From: Candidatus Helarchaeota archaeon
GTDB lineage: Archaea > Asgardarchaeota > Lokiarchaeia > Helarchaeales > JABXJV01
Direction of reading: 5' to 3'
Assembly: GCA_013375355.1 (NCBI GenBank)
Contig: JABXJV010000195.1
Location: 1 to 22,374, forward strand
DNA length: 22,374 nt
Of the stretch, positions 16,115-22,374 are shown piece after piece. Position 1 is the first letter of the stretch. Every line of letters starts with the position of its first letter. A program made the translations under genes and the position numbers. Under the pieces are notes generated by a model. That model ran no database searches. It was not told the origin of the DNA and saw only the letters and a program-made list of their open reading frames with translations.

Positions 16115-17323
16115 TTAGTTAGCATCCTCAATATTAAAAAATTTAATGGAAAGTAGGTCAGTGCATTTTTCCTCCAACACTTGTGCAGGTATTTCTTGGA
16201 TCGTAATAACTGCCCTTCTACCCCGCTTAACCTCGGGAATTGACTCCACAACCTTATTAATTATCCCCGAGTCTGCCAATACATCCACACTACGCCTAAA
16301 CGTAACTTTCGCCTTAGGTTTTTTCTCATATTCTTCACACACGATTTTATAATAATCATAGGTCCAATCAATGCTTGTGGAAACGACTTTTTCATGCTTT
16401 AAGTTCCGTGCAACCGCAATAGCCGTAAATAATTCATCTAATTTTAAATCTTCAAGCAAACTCGGTCGTAATTCTGGATATACATACGCTTTCGCCTTTC
16501 GCACCATATCGGGAGTTATGTGGGGACTTTGCTCATTATCTGCTATTTTCCCAGCGTTATAAAGAATTTCAATTCCGTGTCGTGCATTTTGAGTCTGTGT
16601 GGCTATAGATATTACTTGGTCCAGAACTTCGGGGGTTAATACATCTGAATGGAAAGCTAATTCCGCCCTATAAGTTAAAATTTCACTCATTTCTTCCTCG
16701 TTATATCCTTTTAACTCGATTTTTTCAGATAGCCTTTCACTAAGATGAACTTGTAATAATGCATTGAATTCAGTTTTCCTGGAAATTAAGATAATTGAAA
16801 TTCTTGATTTACCAAATTCGAATGATTCAGGAAGGTAAATAAATTCTAATATAGCCTCACTGCCGAGAACATTTGCCTCATCTAAAATTAGGATAAGATG
16901 GGAATCTTCTTTCTTTAGATTGGTCATCAAATCGGAAAGTAATTCAGTATCAGAGTAACCTTGGGCGGAGAATAGGTTGAAATGCTTTGTTAAGAGATGA
17001 CGGAGGATTGCACTTTTTGTGCGGTAGTTATAGCAATTATAATAAACACTTTTTATTGTGCGGTCTTTTTTGGAAGCTGCTTCGGGAAATTTTTTTGAAA
17101 AATATTGGGCAATGGATGTTTTTCCCACTCCCGCATTTCCGATTATAGCCACATTTACTGAAAAAGCTCCGTCCTTACTAATTAATGGTTTGAAATTTCG
17201 AGCAAGCCTCGCTATTTCTCTTTCTCGCCTTGGTAGACGATCTGGAAGGAATCCCCGTAATAGAGAGGATTCGTTTTTAAAAACTGTGCGTCCCCGTAAA
17301 TTTCTCTCTACAATATTGTTCAA
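16115..17323 (-). CDS. Orc1/Cdc6-family AAA+ ATPase
   Basis: Archaeal replication-initiator family protein of 402 residues. An N-terminal segment, LLRGFLPDRLPRREREIARL, matches the lead into Orc1/Cdc6 AAA+ domains. Walker A is GNAGVGKTS (Lys68), Walker B LILILDEAN (Asp148, Glu149), sensor 1 lies near ILISRKTEF, and sensor 2 is at Arg248 in NARHGIEILYNAGKIA. Residues from about 290 form a winged-helix-like C-terminus containing TFRRSVDVLADSGIINKV. Members bind origin repeats and load the MCM helicase; divergent paralogs may serve mobile elements or regulation. The start is a TTG with a GGAG SD (complement of 17332-17335, 8-nt spacing) and a TATA-like stretch about 39 nt upstream. No ATG gives a full domain. 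I cannot identify origin repeats flanking it, so whether it marks an active origin is open. Confidence 0.85.
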   Translation of the reverse strand: MNNIVERNLRGRTVFKNESSLLRGFLPDRLPRREREIARLARNFKPLISKDGAFSVNVAIIGNAGVGKTSIAQYFSKKFPEAASKKDRTIKSVYYNCYNYRTKSAILRHLLTKHFNLFSAQGYSDTELLSDLMTNLKKEDSHLILILDEANVLGSEAILEFIYLPESFEFGKSRISIILISRKTEFNALLQVHLSERLSEKIELKGYNEEEMSEILTYRAELAFHSDVLTPEVLDQVISIATQTQNARHGIEILYNAGKIADNEQSPHITPDMVRKAKAYVYPELRPSLLEDLKLDELFTAIAVARNLKHEKVVSTSIDWTYDYYKIVCEEYEKKPKAKVTFRRSVDVLADSGIINKVVESIPEVKRGRRAVITIQEIPAQVLEEKCTDLLSIKFFNIEDAN

Positions 17324-17395
17324 GTTAGTAACTCCAGATTTTCCGCCTTTTAACTGTATAAATATATTAAGAAGAACCTTCTATTTATATTATTG
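17324..17395. promoter_or_regulatory. shared promoter between Orc1/Cdc6 gene and the + strand unknown gene
   Basis: TATAAATATA at about 17357-17366 can act as a TATA box on either strand. On the - strand it lies about 39 nt before the TTG at 17323, leaving a short leader that includes the GGAG SD. On the + strand it lies about 34 nt before the ATG at 17396. A second box, TTATAAAAA (from about 17452), lies about 40 nt before the ATG at 17493. Confidence 0.45.
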
Positions 17396-17542
17396 ATGTT
17401 TAATTTAAAATTAAATGCGCCATGGGGTGAATTTTTGGAAAATTCGAATTCTTATAAAAATCAAAATAGAAATTTGCCACTCAATTTAGAAAATGGTCAT
17501 AAATATCTCTCTGAAGTTGGGCATAGGAGATTTGGGGGTTAA
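17396..17542 (+). pseudogene. 48-codon open frame, probable 5' part of the next gene split by a G-run shift
   Basis: This frame starts at an ATG downstream of a strong TATA box and reads MFNLKLNAPWGEF, then LPLNLENGHKYLSEVGHRRFGG. It overlaps the next gene's frame and stops immediately after a run of five G (17534-17538). With four G the frame would pass directly into the downstream protein (RRFGVNFIEKAEKITG). The simplest reading is one gene starting at 17396 with a homopolymer indel, either a sequence error or a real frameshift. It could instead be an unused frame; it has no SD of its own. Confidence 0.4.
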
Positions 17543-18413
17543 TTTTATCGAAAAGGCGGAAAAAATAACCGGGATCGTGAAAGAAGAGTTTCTATCTGGA
17601 CTTACATTATATATCCTATTAGATAATGAAGGCAATAGTTGTGGAATAATCGATCTACCCCCAGAATTGCAAAAAGATGGTATAAGTATAAGCGTTGACA
17701 AAGAAAAATTAAAAATTGAAAAAGAAACTGGATTGACATTCGCGTCCTTGTTATTATTATATATGAAAGAAATAGAAATAGATGAGTTTATTAGCACAAT
17801 AAAAAATTCATCCCCTAACAACTCTATTAATGCATTTTATCAGTTGTTATATCAGTTCTCACAAATATACATAAAATATCAAAATACTCTCTTTAAAAAT
17901 ACTGATTTATTTTTGCTAGTCAGTAAAATAATTGTTAAATTTTTATGGGAAATTGAATCCGCTAAATTTCGTCAAAATAATCCAATAAAATCCGAAGACC
18001 TTAAGTTATTTAATACCATTAGCCCTAAATTTGAAGATCCTTTAGATACCGTTATGTGCTTTCTTTATCTTGCATTTGTATTTAATATTTTTACAAAAAT
18101 CCCTAATTTCTATGAGCATATACAAGAATTATATGAAAAAAAAGAATATTATTGGCTCTTAGCTGCAAGATATTCAAAGTATATAGATAATCCGGATTTT
18201 TTTTATGGACATGGCATAGACCGGTCTGAGAAGGGATATCCGCATGTTTATTATTTTAAATATAAGAAACATCAAGTGTCATTTCATTCCAAATGGGAAT
18301 GGAATTTTCCAAATTTTCCTGAAGTAGGAGAAAATTTTTGGGATGGAATTAATCATTCCTCATTTCCTTGGGATTTAAATCGTTGCGATTTCTTTAACGA
18401 TGATATCATATAA
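17493..18413 (+). CDS. hypothetical protein, unknown function
   Basis: No family recognised. The 306-residue product has an alpha/beta-looking N-terminal third (GLTLYILLDNEGNSCGIIDLPPE). A helical middle follows (about 115-240) with long hydrophobic faces such as FLLVSKIIVKFLWEI and DTVMCFLYLAFVFNIF. The C-terminus is unusually rich in aromatic residues and His: HGIDRSEKGYPHVYYFKYKK, HQVSFHSKWEWNFPNFPEVG, and NHSSFPWDLNRCDFF. No signal peptide or certain membrane helix is seen. The ATG at 17493 follows an in-frame stop by one codon and has no SD, so the true start may be at 17396 through a shift in the G-run at 17534-17538. It is divergent from the Orc1/Cdc6 gene. Aromatic/His clusters can form ligand- or metal-binding surfaces, but this is only a description. 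Confidence 0.65.
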   Translation: MVINISLKLGIGDLGVNFIEKAEKITGIVKEEFLSGLTLYILLDNEGNSCGIIDLPPELQKDGISISVDKEKLKIEKETGLTFASLLLLYMKEIEIDEFISTIKNSSPNNSINAFYQLLYQFSQIYIKYQNTLFKNTDLFLLVSKIIVKFLWEIESAKFRQNNPIKSEDLKLFNTISPKFEDPLDTVMCFLYLAFVFNIFTKIPNFYEHIQELYEKKEYYWLLAARYSKYIDNPDFFYGHGIDRSEKGYPHVYYFKYKKHQVSFHSKWEWNFPNFPEVGENFWDGINHSSFPWDLNRCDFFNDDII

Positions 18414-18963
18414 GGAAGACCAGTCGCTTTAATTTTTCGAGATTTAATTCAAAGGCTTGATTTCTACTCTAGATTCTCTATAGACCTTTGAATTTAATTC
18501 AGATACAAATTGAAAAGGTCGAACTGTTTGATACCCCCTGAATGATTGAATAAATGCCGGAGGAATCAAATATAATTGGTCTTTTGCTCTGGGAAATCAT
18601 AATGTGACAATGGCTATATGGGGAAACGATGCGCTTGGCGTTGTTGAGGAATGACCCCTTTTAGTCCAGACTATAATATTGTGGAATAAAGATCGTCAGT
18701 TTACTTAAATCCTTATAAAAATTAAAATATCAATTATTAACTCGAAATTGACTTTTTTCACTTATCATTGAGTCTCTATAAGCTTATAAGTATATGAAAT
18801 AATAAAATTCATTATTTTTTCAATTAACCTTTATCTATTTGAATAAATAAACCCCAATTTCTCAATAAAATTTAAATAATTAAACATACTCAATTATAAC
18901 AATCAAAAAATTAATCTTATGAATCTATATTATTAAAACTTAAATTAAATTGAGGAAATAATA
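18414..18963. other. 550-bp stretch without an intact gene
   Basis: Two things can be seen. An imperfect inverted repeat lies at 18443-18455 (TTTAATTCAAAGG) and 18485-18497 (CCTTTGAATTTAA), with 12 of 13 pairs and a 29-nt loop. A decayed coding fragment lies at 18550-18654. The rest to 18963 is very A+T-rich, with a 12-bp palindrome TATAAGCTTATA (18777-18788) and no open frame of note. The last 60 bases contain the promoter and SD of the next small gene. Confidence 0.5.
18550..18654 (+). pseudogene. decayed fragment resembling a beta-sandwich surface protein
   Basis: Between two stop codons the + frame reads INAGGIKYNWSFALGNHNVT, then MAIWGNDALGVVEE. The pattern YNWSF..GxHNVTxxxWxNDA looks like the end of Ig/PKD-like beta-sandwich repeats common in archaeal cell-surface proteins (typically HNVTITVWDNAGN). 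It is only about 34 codons, has no start or SD, and upstream frames are closed, so if real it is a remnant. Confidence 0.3.
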
Positions 18964-19251
18964 TTGAATAATAAAAAACCAAATCCGAATAATATCGTTA
19001 TTGATTTGATGAAAAATTTAAATGATTTATTAAAAACAACCTTAGGTATGTACCTAAATGTGCAGTCATATAACGATGTTAATGAAAAAGCGAAACAAGA
19101 TGAAATTGCAGCAGCATTAATTGAGGAGAAAACTGAAGAATTTTTAAAAAATACAATAAAATCATTTGAAAAAAATTTGGGAAAAGATGCGGCGGAATTA
19201 TTAAAAAAAGAATATACTAAAAATTATAAAAAGTTTTTTAATAAAGACTAG
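18964..19251 (+). CDS. small charged helical protein, unknown function
   Basis: 95 residues, start TTG supported by GAGG (18952-18955, 8-nt spacing). The sequence is rich in Lys, Asn and Glu, with heptad-like hydrophobic spacing in NIVIDLMKNLNDLLKTTLGM and in EFLKNTIKSFEKNLGKDAAE, so two or three amphipathic helices are likely. It has no Cys, no membrane segment and no known motif. It ends KKFFNKD, 32 bp from the convergent end of the CBS-HEPN gene. Its placement beside possible defence genes is noted, but I assign no function. Confidence 0.6.
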   Translation: MNNKKPNPNNIVIDLMKNLNDLLKTTLGMYLNVQSYNDVNEKAKQDEIAAALIEEKTEEFLKNTIKSFEKNLGKDAAELLKKEYTKNYKKFFNKD

Positions 19252-19283
19252 CATCTAGTTGAGATTCCAAACCTTTTAGTAGA

Positions 19284-20291
19284 TTAGTGCATTTCTCTTC
19301 CGAGTAATTCTGATAATTTATTATTAATTTCTTGTAATTTTCTAATAAAAATATTAAATTCTTTAGGGTTTTCTAGGAATTTAAAAATTGACCCACTGTG
19401 AGCAATTTCATTTCTAACTTTACGTAATTTCTTAAAATATTCATAAAATTTTTCTTCACTCTCAAATGGTAATTTTGAAAATAACTCATTATCTATTTTA
19501 ATCAATTCAATCCTGTCATATAATGTGAAATTATCTAGAACATCATAGACACTAATTAGACAAATATCATCCAAACATTCTTCAAAAGTACTATATCTTA
19601 ATTCTTTTTTTTTCAAAAATTCTTCTAATTGTTCATTTTCTCTTTGGATCATTTTTGCAAAATCTTTAGTAGGTCCATTTGGTGCTTTTTCAACATATTT
19701 TGACATTTTTTGGTATTTGCTTTTACGCATATCTATTTCATTACGCAAACATAGTTTTAATGCTTTATAAAGAATATTTTCAGGTAAATTCCTAAATAAA
19801 TAATGTGGTTGTTTATGATTGTAGTATCTAACAATTTCAGATTCAAATTTCATTATTAGTGAAAATATACACATTTGTACTGGAAGCCGATTTAAATTAC
19901 TAAATGATATAAAATGAGTTATGTCATTTTTTGTTAAAACAAACAAATAATTTTCTTTTTCAAAAATTGGAAATAAATCAATAATAGGCATTGACGAAGG
20001 AACAAGAATGTCAGGTGTAAAGAGTTCTAGATTGTCTCCAACACAACCTTCTTCTTCAACTTGAAAGATTTCACTATCACCAAAAAGATATCCATAGATT
20101 TTTTTATCATCACGGACTATACATGGTTCTAAAAACCAATCAAATTTTATATCCAAATCTGGTATAATTTCATCCCAAATTTCAGTACGAGTTTTGTCTG
20201 GAGTTATTGACCATAAGATAGGGCTAGCAATATCTTTTACTTTGAATGATCGAGCTATAATATCATAAGTAGAAATTGTTTCATTATCCAA
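19284..20291 (-). CDS. CBS-like domain protein with C-terminal HEPN-type RNxxAH motif
   Basis: 335 residues. The first 150 or so look like a pair of CBS domains: VPSSMPIIDLFPIF, YLFVLTKNDITHFISFSNLN, then RLPVQMCIFSLIMKFE, the usual CBS end followed by a helix. CBS pairs bind adenine nucleotides. A charged coiled region (about 190-235) leads to a helical C-terminus with KVRNEIAHSG (Arg293-x4-His298), the Rx4-6H signature of HEPN domains, many of which are metal-independent RNases. A sensor-plus-RNase arrangement is plausible but inferred. The TTG start has a strong GGAGG SD (complement of 20301-20305, 9-nt spacing). It lies 90 bp downstream of the nuclease gene on the same strand, so the two may be co-transcribed. 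Confidence 0.68.
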   Translation of the reverse strand: MDNETISTYDIIARSFKVKDIASPILWSITPDKTRTEIWDEIIPDLDIKFDWFLEPCIVRDDKKIYGYLFGDSEIFQVEEEGCVGDNLELFTPDILVPSSMPIIDLFPIFEKENYLFVLTKNDITHFISFSNLNRLPVQMCIFSLIMKFESEIVRYYNHKQPHYLFRNLPENILYKALKLCLRNEIDMRKSKYQKMSKYVEKAPNGPTKDFAKMIQRENEQLEEFLKKKELRYSTFEECLDDICLISVYDVLDNFTLYDRIELIKIDNELFSKLPFESEEKFYEYFKKLRKVRNEIAHSGSIFKFLENPKEFNIFIRKLQEINNKLSELLGREMH

Positions 20292-20381
20292 AAATATTAT
20301 CCTCCATTTTTTTATTAAGAAATTAGTAATCTTTTTCCCAATTTAAAATACTATACAGACTCCTCAAAAAGAAAAACCATA

Positions 20382-21104
20382 TTATTTTACGTTTATATTT
20401 TTATTACTATTAATAATATCACTTATTTTTCTTATAAGCGTATTTAGATCGTCATTTTCATAAGCATATAATAGTTTGACACCATTTTTCTCACATAAAT
20501 TCTTCTTTTTATTGTCCCTTTCTTTGGTTTTTTCAAATCCTTCTTCTCCGCCAAAATAGTCAATGGGTTTTTGGTGTTGTATTCCTTGATATTCAATTGC
20601 AATTTTATATTCAAGAAAATAAATATCCAAATGTTGCTTTCCAAACCATTTAGGGGAAAAATTATGCAAAACAGTACAATTTGAAAAATGATCTTTTAAT
20701 TCATAATATAAATTTGTTTCTGATATCCAACCCTCCCCAATTTTTGGGATACCTCTTTTAAAACGCAAAATGTTTTCAGCTTTTCGAAATAAATCAATAG
20801 CAAAATCTCGAAATTCCATAACTCCCCCATATTGGAATTCAGATATGTTTGCAGGTATGGATTTACGAGTTGGAATACCTATAAAAACTTGATATTTTTT
20901 TTGCATATGTTCATATTTTTTAAAAAAATATTGTTCAATTGATTGATTATTCTTTTTTTTAAAGTCCAAAATGAGTCTATCAAGAATTGGAATTAAGTGC
21001 TTAATGTTATTTTTACCATATTGTGTGAGCCCCCTATTTTCAGGAGAAGAATAAGGAAACATTATAAGTAAATCGCTCGCATCTAATATTTTTTCAAATC
21101 CCAA
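20382..21104 (-). CDS. PD-(D/E)XK-type (Vsr/DUF559-like) nuclease domain protein
   Basis: 240 residues. The N-terminal half (1-110) is unrecognised and helical. The C-terminal half fits a restriction-endonuclease fold: Glu129 in GEGWISETNLYYEL, Asp160 in FGKQHLDIYF, and Glu171-Tyr-Gln173 in YKIAIEYQGIQH. The conserved-looking DYFGGEEGF and a basic helix (TKERDNKKKNLCEKNGV) before a final strand (LLYAYE) follow. In this group Gln replaces the Lys of the classical ExK. DNA cleavage is likely, but the target is unknown. The longest frame starts at a TTG (21104) without an SD, and an ATG at residue 15 is the alternative. The N-terminus may have been trimmed, because the sequence upstream is decayed. 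It is probably transcribed with the CBS-HEPN gene. Confidence 0.7.
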   Translation of the reverse strand: MGFEKILDASDLLIMFPYSSPENRGLTQYGKNNIKHLIPILDRLILDFKKKNNQSIEQYFFKKYEHMQKKYQVFIGIPTRKSIPANISEFQYGGVMEFRDFAIDLFRKAENILRFKRGIPKIGEGWISETNLYYELKDHFSNCTVLHNFSPKWFGKQHLDIYFLEYKIAIEYQGIQHQKPIDYFGGEEGFEKTKERDNKKKNLCEKNGVKLLYAYENDDLNTLIRKISDIINSNKNINVK

Positions 21105-21161
21105 CTTGATACCAAGACTGATCTAAAGCTTAAAATTAAAAGTTTTCTCTTTTTCTAGTAA

Positions 21162-21452
21162 ATTAAAAAACTTAAAACAACAATAATTTTTGGTTCGAGA
21201 AAAAAAGTTAATTACAATTTAATTCGCAAAAGGTTCGAGAACTCAGTATCTACTGATAATTTATATGATTGGAATATAAATCCCGGATTTGATGCTTATA
21301 GAGCATCTATATACATGAGTCTTATTACCTATGAACGGACAATAATTGCTAATTCTAAGCTATTATTGCCCGAAATTATAATTCAGAATAAAAGTTGTAC
21401 AATAAAAGTATATCGTGCTAAAACAAATCCAGACGTATTTGATATTATGTAA
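21162..21452 (+). pseudogene. remnant of an unknown + strand gene
   Basis: The frame is open from a stop at 21159 to TAA at 21450-21452 and looks protein-like: RFENSVSTDNLYDWNINPGF, then DAYRASIYMSLITYERTII, LLLPEIIIQNKSCTIKVYR and TNPDVFDIM. There is no ATG until 21315, in the middle of this pattern, and no SD, so the 5' part seems lost. The family is not recognised. It sits 27 bp before an SD-led exonuclease-like start, so the two probably formed an operon once. Confidence 0.45.
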
Positions 21453-21479
21453 TATTGATATATATAATTGGTGGAAATT

Positions 21480-21548
21480 ATGGGTTATTTCTTTTTAGAC
21501 ATCGAAACTTACGTTGATAAAGATACGGGCATAAGTGGGTTAAAGTAA
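21480..21548 (+). pseudogene. N-terminal stub of a DnaQ/PolB-like 3'-5' exonuclease
   Basis: An ATG with a GGTGG SD (21470-21474, 5-nt spacing) starts MGYFFLDIETY, the ExoI motif (DxE) of RNase-H-fold 3'-5' exonucleases, followed by VDKDTGISGLK and a TAA after 22 codons. The same frame past the stop reads GSNFKS and stops again, which looks like decayed homologous sequence. ExoII and ExoIII motifs are absent, so it cannot be an active enzyme. Confidence 0.5.
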
Positions 21549-21627
21549 GGCTCTAATTTTAAATCCTAAACTTATAATTTTACTACAATTCAGATATTAA
21601 TTTTTTGTCTCTGTTTTGATTTCTTAC

Positions 21628-22374
21628 TTATTTATTGTTAATTAATCTCAAAAAAATTGGTAAAATTTGATTAAATGACAAGTTAAATCTATTCCAAAAA
21701 TGTATTGATTCAATAATTATTATCATTAGTGTATGTATAGATGTTATCATTCCAATTTTTATTAGTTTAGTAAATATTTCTAAATTTAAATTTTTAGAAG
21801 TTGCAATAAAAGAAAGTATTTTACTTTTTTCAAGGGAATTTTCGATTCTATAAGTAACATTCAAAGCTTCATTAATTAATTCTGAATTAGAAGTTTTTTC
21901 TCCAATTAAACAAAGAATTTCACTTTGATAGTAAGGATTATCGATTTCGTGAATTTTATTTAATATAATCTTTAATACCTGTTGCGAATAACTTTTTTCT
22001 GCTATAAAAGACAATATCTCTAATTTTTTATCCAGAACTTCAATCTTGTAAGCAAAATTAAGTGCATCTATAAATAAATTATTAGAAGAAATATTTTCCC
22101 CAATTATCGTTAATGCATAACTTTTTAGATATGGATCTTTATTATCTTTTATCATTTTCAAAATGTCTTCAAATTTATTAGATTTTACAATCTTATTGAT
22201 AATGAAATTTAATCTGCCTTTTTTTATAATAGGGATTACAATTTTACAGGCAGAAAGACTTTTCTCTGCAAGATTTATTAATATTCGACTTTTAAAGTAT
22301 AAATTTTTGATATTGCGAGCAATTTTTAATGCTTCTTCAAATATTCCCTTTGAATAAATTTTTTCAGCAATAAT
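21628..22374 (-). CDS. alpha-helical repeat protein, C-terminal part, 5' end outside window
   Basis: The frame is open from the right window edge to the stop at 21628-21630, giving 248 residues of a longer protein; the internal TTG at 22161 is not the start. It is built of repeated helix pairs of roughly 33-36 residues. Examples are FEEALKIARNIKNLYFKSRI with LINLAEKS, FIDALNFAYKIEVLDKKLE with ILSFIAEKSYS, and INEALNVTYRIENSLEKSK with ILSFIATS. The consensus is ALxxAYxI....K..IL.FIAEK. Such superhelical repeats (HEAT/TPR-like) usually act as binding scaffolds. The last 45 residues are hydrophobic (MITSIHTLMIIIIESIHFW) and may be a degenerate repeat or cap. Partners and role are unknown. Confidence 0.7.
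   Translation of the reverse strand: MIAEKIYSKGIFEEALKIARNIKNLYFKSRILINLAEKSLSACKIVIPIIKKGRLNFIINKIVKSNKFEDILKMIKDNKDPYLKSYALTIIGENISSNNLFIDALNFAYKIEVLDKKLEILSFIAEKSYSQQVLKIILNKIHEIDNPYYQSEILCLIGEKTSNSELINEALNVTYRIENSLEKSKILSFIATSKNLNLEIFTKLIKIGMITSIHTLMIIIIESIHFWNRFNLSFNQILPIFLRLINNK

Larger units (their letters stand above)
21105..21627. other. 523-bp stretch with gene remnants only
   Basis: No intact gene. The + strand carries two short coding remnants in tandem (21162-21452 and 21480-21548). On both sides the sequence is simple A+T-rich DNA. The last 80 bases are T-rich on the + strand and lie downstream of the - strand repeat-protein gene end. Confidence 0.5.

Noticed and set aside
17486..17821. 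111-codon - strand open frame overlapping the unknown + strand gene
   Set aside because: Its composition is low in charge and Ser/Ile/Phe-rich as expected for an antisense shadow, with no SD.
18777..18788. 12-bp palindrome TATAAGCTTATA as an operator
   Set aside because: A+T-rich palindromes of this size occur by chance in such DNA, and it lies about 180 bp from the nearest start.
1..22374. CRISPR array, tRNA or rRNA genes
   Set aside because: No regularly spaced direct repeats and no cloverleaf or rRNA-like segments were seen when reading both strands.

Overview
The window is strongly A+T-rich and reads as chromosome of an anaerobic archaeon. The evidence is an Orc1/Cdc6-type initiator ATPase, an AOR-family aldehyde oxidoreductase with its ferredoxin, GH57 glucan enzymes, zinc-ribbon mini-proteins and archaeal TATA boxes. 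Some starts sit about 25 nt after a TATA box, which suggests leaderless mRNAs. Others, often TTG, have clear Shine-Dalgarno (SD) sequences. The gene mix would suit an Asgard/Lokiarchaeia-like lineage, but no single marker here proves that.

Region 1 (1-8950) is an alpha-glucan (glycogen/maltodextrin) island. A 5'-truncated maltokinase-like kinase on the + strand converges, with overlapping stop codons, on a three-gene GH57 operon on the - strand: 4-alpha-glucanotransferase, then a GH57/DUF3536 protein, then a branching enzyme. A short-form alpha-glucan phosphorylase (GT35) is transcribed divergently from the operon, with a TATA box facing each way. Together they could branch, rearrange and phosphorolyse an internal glucan, with the kinase possibly linking it to maltose-1-phosphate chemistry.

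Region 2 (8950-14300) is redox and acyl metabolism. It holds a protein with a hydrophobic N-terminus, two 4Fe-4S clusters and extra Cys motifs; a zinc-ribbon gene with an apparent frameshift; an AMP-forming acyl-CoA synthetase; and a two-gene unit of a 2x[4Fe-4S] ferredoxin plus an AOR-family enzyme. The AOR protein has Asp where the third cluster cysteine is expected. A plausible flow is aldehyde to acid (reducing ferredoxin) and then acid to acyl-CoA.

Region 3 (14300-22374) is accessory in character. It has a GC-rich hairpin, an internally duplicated 146-aa protein, a three-helix membrane protein, two adjacent inverted repeats, a 37-aa zinc-ribbon gene, an Orc1/Cdc6 paralog, an unknown gene with a probable upstream frameshift, a short helical protein, a CBS-HEPN protein beside a PD-(D/E)XK-type nuclease (possible defence pair), decayed remnants including an exonuclease N-terminus, and the C-terminal part of an alpha-helical repeat protein that leaves the window. 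I see no tRNA, rRNA, CRISPR array or intact transposase.
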